From Clavulina sp. PMI_390 (Eukaryota > Basidiomycota > Agaricomycetes > Cantharellales > Hydnaceae), in the NCBI GenBank assembly GCA_015039315.1, contig WIDE01000029.1:1-64000 (forward strand): a DNA stretch of 64,000 nt, given 5' to 3'. The notes beneath the pieces were generated by a model that did no database searches, had not been told where the DNA came from, and was given only the letters and a program-made list of their open reading frames with translations. This document shows positions 45,170 to 57,212 of this stretch, one piece after another; position 1 is the stretch's first letter; every line of letters starts with the position of its first letter. The translations under genes and the position numbers were made by a program.

Positions 45170-47061
45170 TCAATTCTGACCTTGGGGTAGGATGCTTGTT
45201 GCCGCCGCATGCACCTGGATTGCGCATCGTAGGGCAGCTTCAAGTGCCCCTTGGATCCACCCATGAGTATAACTCGCCTGCTCGCCTGCAAAGAAAACTC
45301 TGTCCTCCCAATCCGTTTTGCACATGGTTTCGAGGTACTGGGTCTTCTGGAACGGTCCGAAGTAACAGAAGGCTGACCCTCCAGCAAGCTCATCGGTAGG
45401 GAACACTTGTGATGTGGCGGCTTCAAGCAGATCAAGGGAGTTGGCGTGGGGGAATATGGTGTCCAGGTTTTGGGCGGCAAGCTTGATACGGTGGTCTGAG
45501 CTCAGTCCACCTAGGATTGTGGCGTCCTGCTGGAAGGTATATGCAGCCATAATGGCTCCACGAGGGTTGTTGTTTGCAAATTGCGAGTTATCTTTCTCCA
45601 CAGGGAACACCGTGTAGCGAATGGGGAGGTCGCAGACAACACCACCGTCGGTACCCTGATCCATCCTCATAAACTGCTCCTTCCACCAGCGCTCCCTGTA
45701 TTGGAGAAGAATCTTTGTCACCTCAACGTATCGAACGTCTTGGATTGCCATTTCGTGAGCTGGTGAAAAGACACGATTCTTGCTGATGGTGCGGATGCAT
45801 GTGTTAGGAATTGCGAGAATTAGATAGTCTGATGTGACCTTGACCTCGTCTCCTGTGGGCGTGTCGTAGTAACATGTCACCGGCCCATTCCCAGTGTGTG
45901 TGTCCAAGGTCTCGGCTGTGATGCGCTTGACTCGGGCACCAAATGTGATGTGGTGCACGAGAGGATCATCTGGATCGGCGTGAGCAAATGCCTTCGGAAC
46001 GACATCCATGCCGAACTGGAGCTGTTGCATGCCGGTACTCCCCCCAGTGGACAAGAACGCATCCTTGAAGGACTCGATGAAGCCATTCTCAAAAACAACG
46101 TGCGGACTCCCGAGACTGTAAAGGCTAATGGCAGCCTGGCTCCAGCCAGCCACCTCCATCAGGTATGACCGAAGAGTGTATTTGTCATATTCGACAGTGA
46201 TCCTCTGGTATGCAGCTTGGAGGGCTTGGGGGGTATATGGAGGTTCAAGGATACCGCCCGCCGCGATATATGTCTCGCGCCAGACCTGCTTCACATGCTC
46301 AACAGCGGTCTCAAACAGATCATCAATCCTCTTGCCCTGTTCGTTCTTACGAAGTCCAGGAAAGAGAGCAAGGAGCGTAGGATCTCGATTCGTAAGCTTG
46401 GTGTTAAAGTCGTGGTAGGTCATTGTGCGCTGTCCTTCCGGCATCCCCGACAAATAGATGACTTTATCTTTCATTGAGAATGGGAAGAGCTGCTCGTTAA
46501 GGCCGAACAGGTCAAGATACCGATGGAGGAGGAAGTGATCTTGAGGAATGCGCATAGCACCACCCTCAGCGTGAAGGCGAGGAGCGAAGATTGGATCGCG
46601 GAAGGTGATGACACGTCCGCCCACGCGAGACGAGGCTTCCAATATGGTAACATCGAAACCAGCTCTTTTGAGCTCAAACCCAGCACAAAGGCCGGACACG
46701 CCGGCACCGATGATGGTCACCTTTGAGAGCGAGTGGATATAATATCAGTAACAACGAAGAAGAAGTAGAGGTATGCAGGCAATTAGGGTAGTCACACCTT
46801 TTTCTTTGGTGCTGGCTTCTGGAAGCCATTGTTAATGAGATTCATGAAAGTTGTATAGTCCTCATACGCTTCGTCAATGATTGGGATGTCTTTGATGTTC
46901 CCAGCCCTTGCTTTTGCTTCAGTGAAGAGGTTGATTCCAGCTTTAGGCTGCTTCAACGACTCGATAAGGTACCAGAGCAACGGCCCAGAAGATTTGGATG
47001 CGTAGTCGCGTTGGAAATGCCCAGGGCTGGCAGTCGTAGTAGCTTGGGGAGCGGCGGACAT
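45170..47061 (-). CDS. L-amino-acid oxidase-like flavin amine oxidase, LAAO1
   Basis: FAD enzyme that oxidatively deaminates amino acids to keto acids, ammonia and hydrogen peroxide. Two exons: 47061-46798 and 46720-45170 (1815 nt, 604 aa), with an intron just before the Rossmann strand. The N-terminal 88 residues carry the LAAO-type leader ([23 protein letters not shown]). Then come the FAD motif [21 protein letters not shown] at 89-109, the GG motif [22 protein letters not shown], and the C-terminal flavin segment [26 protein letters not shown]. There is no signal peptide, so a cytosolic enzyme is inferred. The C-terminus ends SILPQGQN and is not a clear peroxisomal signal. It is divergent from F5, and the same pair recurs as LAAO2/F6. 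Confidence 0.88.
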
Positions 47062-48050
47062 TGATGGGGCAGAATAGACGAGGAGATATGAGAGGATGTG
47101 TTGTGATAGAGACTGAGTTGTTGTCTGAGAGGAGAGGGGAGAGAAAGGGTCAACTTTATAATGCAGAGCATGCAGAAAGAGAAACGGTGCATCCTTTCCG
47201 GATTTCAGATTCCCTTGACATGCTCAGGAACTACTCCAACACTCAGCGGGTTGATTGATCCGGGGTCATGGGAGCAGGTGGAGACCGCTATTCGATTTCA
47301 TCTATAGCATACGGCTCGAAATCTTGGTGGGGCCATTGGTAGAGTTGGTCTCGAGAGAATTATGCATAGGACCGCCAAGGGTTTTCCCCCACGACCGAGT
47401 CTTCTCTTGAATGCCTACCACAAACCACGAGCCGCAGGACATCATCTCTAAGGGTCAAATACTCGGGGACGACACCAACAGAGAGCGCCCCGGTCTTGCG
47501 CCCTGATCCACCCACCCCGGGCCATTTCTCGGCCGCAGGTGACAAGCGGGTGGTATGATATCTGGTAGCTCCTCAGTGCCTGGCGCCAGTTTGTCGCCCT
47601 TGGCAAGCCACATGCATTAATGGCCGGGTAGTGAGCGTGTAGCTTTGTGGGCTCCTTAGATACGCGATTAGTGGAGAGGTATCCTGCTACGAGGTAGCAC
47701 CAGAGACGTCGGGAGAGTGTGCTATTTTCGATTGAGAAGACAAATGAGGCTGCTGAGATGAGAAGAGAAGTTGGCCCATAAACCAATCAATCGAGACCTG
47801 GTTCTCAGGGGTTCAACTGATCCGTAATCGTACAACAACGGGACCCGTACCAGTCGATGTTTGGATAAGTCAGTGCACAGAGCGATGTCACTGTAGGCCG
47901 ATGAGTGGACGTGGCCCTCAAGAGTCTCTGGGCTGCTCTGGCAGAGTTCTGTTCTGTTCTGTTTCTCTGAAATGGTAAGGCGTGGGAATCGAGTATTCTG
48001 CTGCGCGCAATGCAGCCGTTTTGGCAGAACATGCTCAACCGGAACCAATC
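47062..48050. other. Divergent intergenic stretch LAAO1/F5
   Basis: Carries a TATAAAG box for LAAO1 near 47155 (minus strand). The part at about 47815-47890 resembles 52140-52225 between LAAO2 and F6. No other gene. Confidence 0.5.
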
Positions 48051-48066
48051 ATGGCAAATGCCGGCC
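48044..48066 (+). promoter_or_regulatory. F5 upstream block with CCAAT box
   Basis: CCAATCA at 48045-48051, in a block shared with the F7 relic promoter at 44239-44260. CCAAT boxes bind the HAP complex in fungi. Confidence 0.5.
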
Positions 48067-48080
48067 TCGGTACCCGTTGA
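48051..48080 (+). promoter_or_regulatory. Possible upstream ORF of F5
   Basis: A nine-codon frame (MANAGLGTR, stop TGA) ends 8 bp before the chosen F5 start codon. If transcribed it could lower F5 translation. Confidence 0.3.
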
Positions 48081-48088
48081 CGTCACTC

Positions 48089-49798
48089 ATGGACAACCTC
48101 ACGGCACCCCCAATAATACGCTCTGCCGATCCCGCCTGGCTGCGAAGGCTCAACTTTGATGTTTTGTTCGCAGTAATCTCGTGGCTTGACCCACTCTCAA
48201 TACTACAGCTCAGCTGTGTAAGTCAAGTCCTTCACTATGCCTTGAGGTGCTTATCCGCCAGATATCTAACAATGTCCAGATCTTGCGCGCATAGAGCTGC
48301 AAAACCTTTCACACTGCTATCGCAAGTAATTACCTGATTTGGAAGAAGGCTCTACACGATATTGCCACTGCATACTGCGTTGCACCACACTCGTTCGATG
48401 GACTTTCGGTTGATGGTTTGAAGCGCTTTTCTACTCGCCCATCGCGCCTAATCGACGCTTTTTCGAACCCCGAAAGACCAATCCGCGCCAGCGCAAGGAA
48501 GTATGTACTCAATCCTGGAGTATTCATGACCTCCACTAGCACCCACACTCCACATATACAGCATCTTCGTCCCAAGCTTTTACCTGGCGGCAGGTGGATA
48601 TTATCTGGAATTATTCTCGATAAGGTTTCTGTCCATTTGTTCTGCTGGGATCGCAGTCAGTCCCATCCGGAGACTGAGCCACTTTCCCCCATCGCCGCAT
48701 TTTCCTGGGATGGGATCAAGCCATTATTCGGATGGGGAGGCTGGATTCAAGCTCAGATGGAGGGCGTTGGCTCAGTGATACTTGCCTGTTCACTCCTCAG
48801 GTGCGCGAAAGGCCTATAATATTTGAAAATCTCTTGCCGAAGTCAATCGATAGCCTGGATCAGTATCATTCACACCATGAAGTTCTACGACTCAGCTGGA
48901 ATGATAGAGGTGAACTACCGGTTATTGAGTTGGTTGCTCGGCTAGAGTGTGGCCCTCCGTTCACGCATGCCAACTCACAGCTCCATGGAAACTACATCAT
49001 CATCAACACCGAGCGTCGTATCTTACTCTGGAATTGGAAAGATAGGCTAGATTGCGAATTGGACCTAGAGGGTTACGAATGGGTACTGCAGCTTATCAGA
49101 TCGTTTGAGACGTTCTAACCCTTTGTCTTACCCTGCGTTAGGCCGGTGATCACGGTTTTATTCTGACTGCAATACCGCCTTGCTTGTTTGTCATGCCTCG
49201 ACAAGGAACCCAAATCTTTGTGATCGAGATTCCCAGGCTGCATCCCTTGGGGAGCATCGGACCCCACAAGCCCATTCGCTCCTCTCATGTTTACTCCCAT
49301 CAAATTTTTCCCGCCTCCCCAGAGTTTTTGCACCAACATGTATACGCTTTTGATCTATGGAAGCCTTTGCCTCTCCGTGGAGGCATGGCTATGACTCAAT
49401 CAATCCCATTAGGACCCTTCACGGACCTCTTCCATCTGACATCCCTTCACCCAACAGACGCACCTCTCCCTACTCTATCCCCATCTACTCATGTCAACAC
49501 CTTACCCCTCAACCTCGACCTTTCATACCCTGACTGTCTCACGATGGCGGAGGGTGTTGGGATTATTCTCCTGACTTTGCCTGAAGATGACCCTGAAGAG
49601 TGTCTTCGTGTCAGTCTTCACTACTTCACAGAAAATGGGGGTCTTGAAAACGCGATAAACCGGAAATTTCAGATCTCGTACACGGGTGAAATCGATCCTA
49701 CGTCTTTAGATCTGGTATCGGGGACTGCAATCGTAACAAATAAAGAAGCTGACAATGCGTCATATACGCGTATCGTACAAGTTGTATCTTTTGACTGA
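48089..49798 (+). CDS. F-box/propeller-like protein F5
   Basis: Four exons: 48089-48217, 48295-48800, 48854-49082, 49142-49798 (1521 nt, 506 aa). F-box-like block: RLNFDVLFAVISWLDPLSIL, then SCKTFHTAIASNYLIWKKAL. Propeller-type blocks: LLPGGRWILSG..HLFCWD, LHGNYIIINTE..LLWNWKDRLD and CLFVMPRQGTQIFVIEIPRL. Intron positions and phases match F1-F4. It is closest to F6 and to the relic F7 (shared DLFHL, VNTLPLNLDL and EGVGI blocks). The divergent neighbour LAAO1 shares its promoter interval. Substrate unknown; the SCF role is inferred from the F-box. Confidence 0.72.
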
Positions 49799-50091
49799 TA
49801 CGTCCCCTCGAATGTCTTTCCATCTCTCCTCATCATTGTAATAGGAGGATGCAAATTCCTTGAATATATTCTGCATGTCTATACTGCGACCTGGTATGAG
49901 TTAGCGGTTGGGATGGATCAGTATGCTTGGCTTTGACGATCGTGAAGGTACTGCTTCTTCGTAAGTAGTATAGGGGTGATATTACAAGACGAAGCATGAT
50001 GTTGCATACAAGACGGGATCAAAGTCTGCAGCCAGCTCACTAAGCTTGGTTTAGACATATCGACTCCAACACCAAGCTTAGCGGTAATACT

Positions 50092-51974
50092 TCATACTAC
50101 CGGGTTTGTTGCTACCGTATGAACTTGGATCGCGCATCGCAGTGCGGCTTCTAGAGCTCCCTGTATCCACCCATGAGTGTAGCTCGCCTGTTCACCAGCA
50201 AAGAAGACCCTGTCTTCCCAAGCCGTCTTGCACATCGTTTCGAGGTACTTGGTCTTCTGAGTGGGTCCAAAGTAGCAAAAGGCCGATCCTCCAGCAAGCT
50301 CGTCCGCAGGGAACACTTGCGATGTTGCGGCTTCAAGCAGCTGGAGGGACTTGGCATCGGGGAAGATGGTGTCGAGATTCTGAGCGGCAAGCTCGGCGCG
50401 GCGCTCTGGGCTCAAAGCACCGAGGATCGTTGCGTCTTGCTGGAAGGTATACGCGGCCATGATGGCTCCACGACGGTTATTGTTGGCAAATTGGCCGTTT
50501 CCCTCCTCCACAGGGAACATCGTGTAGCGGATAGGGAGATCGCAGACGACGCCGCCATCAGTACCCTGGCCCATCTTCTTGAACTGATCCTTCCACCAGC
50601 GCTCTCTGTATTGGAGAAGGATCTTTGTCACCTCGACGTATCAAACGTCCCGAATCGCCATTTCATGGAGTGGTGAGAAGGCGTGGCTCTTACTGATGGC
50701 GCGCAATGACGTGTAAGGGATCGCGAGGATCAGATAGTCTGAGGTGACTTTGGCCTCGTCTCCGGAGGGAGTATCGTAGTAGCACGCCACCGGACCTTTC
50801 CCAGCACCCATCTCTGGGTCTTCGGTCGTGATCCGTTTGACGCGAGCACCGAAAACAGTATGGTGTAGCAGGGGGTCACTAGCATTCGCATGAGCAAACG
50901 CCCTCGGCACGACATCCATGCCGGACTGCAGCTGCTGCATACCGACGCGAGTACCGCTCCCGTTACTTGAGAGGAACGCGTCCTTGAATGACTCGATGAA
51001 GCCATTCTCGAAAACGACGTGTGCATTTCCGAGATCGTAAAGATTGATTGCGTCTTGGCTCCAGCCAGCAACTTCCATCAGGTAGGAGCGAAGAGTGTAC
51101 TTGTCATACTCCACAGTGATCTTCCTGTAGGCGGCTCTGAGGGCCTTGGGGGTATAGGGAGGCTCAAGGATGCCACCCTCTGCAAGGTAGGTCTTGCTCC
51201 ATAGCCTCTTTACGGGCTCAACGGCTGCATCAAAAAGATCATCGACCGTCTGGCCCTGTTCGTCCTCACGAAGTCCCGGGAAAAGAGCAAGGAGTGTGGG
51301 ATCTCGTGTCGTGAGCTTGGTGTTAAAGTCGTCGTAGGTCATTGTGCGCTGGTCTGGCGGCATACCCGATAGATAAATGACTTTGTTTTTCATCTCGAAA
51401 GGGAAAAGCTGGTTGTCGAGGCCAAATTGGGTGATGTACTGATGGAGAAGGAAGTGGTCATGAGGAATACGCATCGCGCCGCCTTCCGCATGAAGACCAG
51501 GAGCAAAAGTGGGGTCCCGGAATGTGATGACGCGCCCACCCACGCGAGATGAGGCTTCCAGTATAGTAACCTCAAAGCCAGCTCTTTTGAGCTCGAAACC
51601 AGCACAGAGACCAGAGACGCCTGCACCAACAATTGTCACCTTGAATCCGGAGGGATAAATCTGAGCATCAATCTAAACAGGAGATGACATGAGGGCGAAC
51701 CCACCTTTTTCTTCGGCGCTGGTTTCTGAAAGCCATTGTTGATAAGGTTGATGAATGTTTCGTACTCATCATAACTTTCGTCAAAAATGGGTATATCTCC
51801 AGCACTTGCTTTAGCTTCAGTGAAGAGGTTTACTTTGGCTTTAGCATTAGTTGGTTTTTTTGACGACTCGAGAAGATACCAGAGTAGGGGACCAGTGGCT
51901 TTGGACTCGTAATCGCGTCCAAAGTGCTCAGAGCTAGCGACTGCAGTAAAGTTATTGTGGGTTGAGGTCGACAT
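50092..51974 (-). pseudogene. L-amino-acid oxidase-like gene LAAO2 with one nonsense codon
   Basis: Close copy of LAAO1: exon 1 is 51974-51705 and exon 2 is 51639-50092, with the same intron. All FAD motifs are present ([54 protein letters not shown]). One codon breaks it: at 50643-50641 the minus strand reads TGA, where LAAO1 has CGA (Arg of IQDVRYVEV). The frame is otherwise open to the end, so the damage is a single C-to-T change, recent or still functional by readthrough. The truncated product would lack the last 180 residues, including the C-terminal flavin-binding segment, and should be inactive. A TATATAG box lies about 90 bp upstream. It is divergent from F6. Confidence 0.85.
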
Positions 51975-52366
51975 GGATGCAGCGAGAAACGGGGATAGCG
52001 TATGTTACGTCGAGAACAGGGGCTGCAGGATAGTTCGAGAGAGGGGTAGAGGCCATCTATATACCTACAGAGCACACAGAAACCGGAATGGAACTTCCTG
52101 TCCGTAACACATTTCCACTGACTTGGAAAGGTTCTTTGCGGATCGACTGATCCGCGAGCGTGCAATGGCGGGGCCTATAGCGGCCAAGATTCGGATAATC
52201 TAGCGTGTAGAGCGATACTGGTGAAGTTGACGAAGTGTCGGACGTGACCCTGATGAATTTGGAGCCTGCTCCGGGTGGCCGCGTGTTTACAGTTGTCTAC
52301 ATCGGCAGCCCAAAACTTGGTTCGTTCTCATTCGTCGCCCCTACATCTGTCCCACAGCTTTCACTC

Positions 52367-54116
52367 ATGGGAAACTTCTCTAGCTCTCTATCCAGAACGG
52401 TTGATGACCATAAATGGCCCTCAAAACTCAGCTTGGATGTGATTTTCTTGATCGCTTCGTGCTTGGATCCGTCATCATTAGCCCAACTTAGCTGTGTAGG
52501 CAAAGATCCTCTAAGATCATCAAGGAAACGGGATATGAATATAGCTTATGGGATCCTGATCCATGATGTATAGACTTGCAAACTATTTCACACAATCATC
52601 ACTAGCGAGGCCCTCGTCTGGCGGCGAGCTCTGCGCACCGTGGCCCTGGATCACTGCATCGCACCACATTCCTTCACTTACGCTTCAATTAGCGAAATGA
52701 GACGCCTTTCCATCCGTCCCTCACGCCTAAAGGACGCTTTCCTCGACCGCGGACGCCAACTCCACGTTTCTGTGAGGAAATATGTGCTTGACTACGAAAC
52801 ATCTATGCCACCACGCGTTGCTGGATCCTTCGATTCAATTCGCCGCCTACATCCAAAACTACTGCCTGGCGGGAGATGGATTCTCACAGGCATAGTAATC
52901 GAGTCTATAGAATCCATCTACCTGTTCTGTTGGGATCGTCATCAGTCCCGTCCAGATACCAAGTCACTTCATCCCGTCTCCACCTTTTCTTGGGAGGGAT
53001 TGGGCATCATAACAGTCCAAGGAGAGTGGGCTCAAGCTCAATCGGAATGCTCCACCTCAGTATTGCTTGCATGTTCGCTCACGAGGTGGGAATCATTGGC
53101 ACTTTTACCACATACGCTTCGAATGATGGTGATATGAACAAGCTTGATAGGGCATCCCCACAAGGGAGGTTTTATGATGTACTACGACTCAGCTGGAAGG
53201 AAACTGGCGATTCAGTAGTCATTGAGTTTGCTGCTCGACTAGAGTTGAATGCTCAATATATAAACGATCTTTCGATCCGTAATCACATGGTCCAAGGGGA
53301 ATACTTACTGATTCATGACAAGCGGAGCTTGCTATTGTGGAACTGGAAAGACGATACATTTGGCAAATTTGACGAAGATCATTGCGAATGGGTGAGACAA
53401 CATCTCTTAACCCCATGGCTGAAAGTTCCCTAATCTTTCCTTTCTAACCACATCAGGCGGATGGCAAAGGCTTCCTTGTCACCTTCCTCCCGCCTTATCT
53501 CTTCATCATTCCTCAAGAAGAGTCAAAAATATTAGTTGTTGAGATTCCTCCACTTCACCCAGTCAGCTCCTCCGGATCCCGGAAGATCATCCGCCCAACT
53601 CGTATCTTCTCGCATCCATTTCTCAGCGATAATCCAGGGCTATTCCATATGAATCTATATGCATTTGATCTATGGAAACCTCCTTCAATGCACTGCGGCA
53701 CTGTGATGATTCGATCGATTGGCATGGACCACCTTCCTTGCTTTACCCTCCTGTCCTTGCGTCCACCTGACGTAATACCCCCCGTTCCATCCACTCCGAT
53801 CACTATTATGAACCTGCCATTCGGTATCTTCACCAATCCTGCTCCAGCGATCACTGTGATTGATGGTATAGGAATCATTTTTCTGGCTCGGCGTGGTCGA
53901 ATTGACGATCAAAATGAACGTATCGTCGCTAGCGTACACCGCTTCGCAGAAGCTGGTGATCCAGACAGCGCAACAGAGCGGGAATTTCGGGTTCCGTACC
54001 CAGTCAGAGCTTACCCATCCCCCGTTGACTTGGTGTCGGGAACCTCGATCTTGAAAAGTGAAGCGGCTCGCAGTCAAATACATAATCATATCGTGGGCGT
54101 CTTATGCTTTTTTTGA
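52367..54116 (+). CDS. F-box/propeller-like protein F6
   Basis: Four exons: 52367-52495, 52574-53085, 53151-53391, 53457-54116 (1542 nt, 513 aa). The start is MGNFSSSLSRTVDD. F-box-like block: KLSLDVIFLIASCLDPSSLAQ, where the Trp of SWLDP is Cys, then TCKLFHTIITSEALVWRRAL. Later blocks: LLPGGRWILTG..YLFCWD, VQGEYLLIHDKR..LWNWKDDTFG, YLFIIPQEESKILVVEIPPL. The gene models of F1-F6 agree exon by exon. It forms a divergent pair with LAAO2, as F5 does with LAAO1. The frame is open upstream to about 52235 but without family support. Confidence 0.72.
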
Positions 54117-54314
54117 TCATCATTTCTTGCGTCCCTGCCTCGAGCTCGTCGGCACCAAATCACTCGAGTTGGTCTCATTCGCCAGATTTATTGAAGAGTC
54201 AAAGAATTGATAGTATTGTGGTACGGCATCACAACACTAGTGTGGAGGGCTAACTTTGCGTATAATACTGTCCCATTCAAAAAGCCCCCATCTTGACGTT
54301 CGTTAGCTGTTACA

Positions 54315-55709
54315 CTAATAGGCAGGCGGGCCGAGGCTCAAGAGCCCGAAGTTCTGTGATGTAGAGTGAGGAATAAACTTGTCCTTGATGACCTTTGCAG
54401 CAGCCTGAGTGTTAGACACACAAAAAAGAGAAGAAATAGGAGCAGTGCAATCATGAAAGTGGTTAGAGAAAGGGAGAATTTGATGGAATAATATGTTATT
54501 CACGAACCGAAAGGAGATCTGAGCAGGACCCATGGTCGACTGGACCAGCTCGGCGTCCATCAAGCTCGACGAGGCGCAGCTTGGACTTCTTCTTCTTCTC
54601 CGTACCCGCTGCCTTTGCTGATTCCACGCTATCGTCCTCTTCAGTTGCTTTGCCTTTGCCCTTATCTTTCTTCTCGCTTGTCGCGCTGTCGACGTCCATC
54701 GTTTCGCCTGAGGATGATTCGGCGGCTGGTTTTGGTTCCTCGTCAGCCACAGGGACAGCAACGAATGCGACGAAGTGGAGGTCGACGTCATCCTCGGCGT
54801 TCGGTACACTCGATTGGCCTTGGGAAGCGGCGCTCGAGTGAGCATCGGCGAATAAAGTGGTGCGGGTCAGAGCCTCGGAGCGAGCCATGGGATCGAGGGC
54901 TGTGTGTGAGTAGCAGTGCATGAGTGAACAGGGGCGAGGAAAGAATGAGATCTGAGGACGGACGCTTGATTTCCTCGAAGAATTTGGCGAGCGGGCTATT
55001 GGGAGCAATTGTGACCTTTGCCTTTGAAGGGTAGAATGGCGTTATACGGCGAAACCTGGAGGAAGTACTGAGTATCACGTACATTCGCGATTGCATGAAG
55101 CAATGCCATGGTCCCACAAGCATTACCGATCTGTTCCAGAGCGCCGTTGTTAGCGCTAATCAGCTAGGGCAAGAATATAAAAAAAGATTTACGGTCTGTT
55201 TGATATAGAGCAGACCCGGATCGAGAGCGCTTTGGCCTTTCTCAGCGATCGCCTGATCCGCTTCGTCCTCGGCCTTCTGCAATTTCTCTGTGATGGGGAA
55301 GCACATTATTAGGGCCTTGGACGGTTGAGGGACGAGAGAAAGCAGCTAATTATTTAGCGTAGCACCAGGGAAGTCGTCAATGTGACCTTGTCAATGAGGT
55401 GGACATCGGGCACAGCATACCTCAGGATCGAGCCCATAGACATCGGAGAATTCATCTTCCTTGGTGTCCATTCCAAGGAGTGACGCCCACTAGTAGTTTA
55501 TCGATGCTAAGTACAGATTATGGCTGCTTCCGCGATTAGATTATTGGCATACCTTGTTCATAACCTGTGCGCGCAGGAGTCATCAAGTCAGCAGAATGAG
55601 CGAGAACTTTGGAGTTAATACAAACTTCAGGATTGCTTTCTAGTGGAATCCATTTTCCCGATCCTTTCCCTTCAGATTTCGTGCTATCGACAACTTCAGA
55701 GGATGCCAT
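54315..55709 (-). CDS. Ubiquitin C-terminal hydrolase, UCH-L3 type
   Basis: Cysteine protease (C12 family) that removes small adducts from the ubiquitin C-terminus. Eight exons: 55709-55626, 55564-55553, 55489-55421, 55345-55193, 55130-55083, 55021-54964, 54899-54508, 54404-54315 (906 nt, 301 aa). Motifs: GKWIPLESNPE, VYGLDPELLSLVPQPSKALIMCFPIT, oxyanion/catalytic IGNACGTMALLHA (Cys about 111), NSPLAKFFEEIK, catalytic His in DDVDLHFVAFVAV (about 183) and Asp in LVELDGRRAGPVDHG (about 255). His and Asp are separated by about 57 residues more than in human UCH-L3; the insert is acidic and Lys/Ser-rich. Exon 2 is a 12-nt micro-exon. It shares a 177-bp promoter interval with the PDI-like gene. 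Confidence 0.9.
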
Positions 55710-55886
55710 GACGAATGCGTGACTAGGAGAGCGGGGGAGTATTGAGTTGATTGTGGGTGAATTGAATTGGCGGCTCGGGCCACACAGCCGCCAACACGCG
55801 ACAGCAGACACGTAGCATATATATCACTCTCCTGTTCCGATCCACCATCTTCCTCATTCGCAACTACAAACCCACAAAACACCACT

Positions 55887-57056
55887 ATGAAAGCTACAGC
55901 CTTTGCTCTCTCTCTTGCCCTCCTGCCGACCTTGGTTTCTGCTGGACTGTTCCGTGAAGGCGGCCCTGTCAAGAATATCCAGGACAAGATCTTCAGAAAG
56001 TCACTCAAGCCCGAGGTATTTGCAACCGAATATCCGTGGCAACTCTTGGAATCTCACCTTGTCTTTCCTCCGCATATCGCGTTTAGCGCACTGCTGTGGT
56101 TGCATTCGTCGCGCCATGGTGCGGGGTAAGCACACCCTCGTCGCGTGCTACATCCGTCCAAGTGATACTGACCGTATCCGCTCTTTCTATCTTGTTTAAC
56201 CATCGTATAGCACTGCCAAAAACTCACTCCCGAGTTCACCAAGGCCGCTCAATCATTATCACCTCTGGTTGATTTCTACGCTGTTGACTGTGACGCCGAC
56301 GAGAACAAGCGTCTATGCGCGGAGCAGGGTATCAAGGGCTTCCCGACCATCAAGGTACGCCGACGTGTCATTTCGCCATTTCTCCGAGACCAATATTGAT
56401 CCGCATCCCATTTCTATGCGTGTTATATCACTCGGCCGTATGGATCGGTCGTGATTAGTCATTCCCCAAGGGCGTCTCTGGCTTGGCCAAGGAGTACCAA
56501 GGCGAGCGAACAGCATCGAGCATCGTCAACTGGGCGAATGGTGAAGTCCCGATGCGCGTTACTGGGCTGAAGAGCTCTGACGCAGTGTCTGAGTGGACCA
56601 AGACTGTGAGCCAGTTCCCAGGCCAATTGATCTGCAACTTGACGCCTGACATGAAATAATTATTGACAGCACACCAACGCACCCCGAGCTCTGCTCCTCA
56701 CAACACAAGCAAAGGTCCCAGTGATGTGGAAGGTTCTCGCCTCGAAATACTACACCGACAAGACCAAGACGAAGAACATTGAATTTGGCGCTATCAAGGA
56801 TGCTGATGGGGCTGTCGCAAAGTCGCTGGGTCTCGACGCCTCCGAAGGGAAGAGCAAGGTTTTGGTATGGAAGAAGGGCGATGAGGCTACTCCTACTCTA
56901 TATGATGGTAAGCAAAGCCTGCTATTGTCTTGTGGTTAGCTCACATCTGACCATCTCGCTTCATTCCGATCCTCCTCCTTAGGCATCATGAAATACGAAC
57001 CCCTCTCCAGCATGCTCGACGAGCTGCTGCCATCCCCTGCAAAGGAGGATCTGTAA
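55887..57056 (+). CDS. PDI-like protein with one thioredoxin domain
   Basis: ER thiol oxidoreductase. Six exons: 55887-56015, 56087-56125, 56211-56354, 56459-56605, 56670-56907, 56983-57056 (771 nt, 256 aa). Signal peptide MKATAFALSLALLPTLVSAG; thioredoxin domain with VVAFVAPWCGHCQKLTPEF, the CGHC active site split by an intron, VDCDADENKRLCAEQGIKGFPTIK (cis-Pro in FPT), then a second, Cys-free domain (MWKVLASKYYTD..) like the b-domain of Mpd1/PDIA6-type proteins. It ends in KEDL, close to but not the usual KDEL/HDEL retrieval signal. The model is well supported by frame and motif. It is divergent from the UCH gene. Confidence 0.9.
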
Positions 57057-57212
57057 TTGGTGCATGTATCCATGCCTCATCCATATATGCACTCTACATA
57101 TTGCATCTAGTTGTCGATTTTTGGTCCCGGTGCTTATGCTAATACATACGTGGTGACCTTGATGCAAAGGACCATAACTGACCAACTATTTAGCGAGCGA
57201 CATGTCTCGGCC

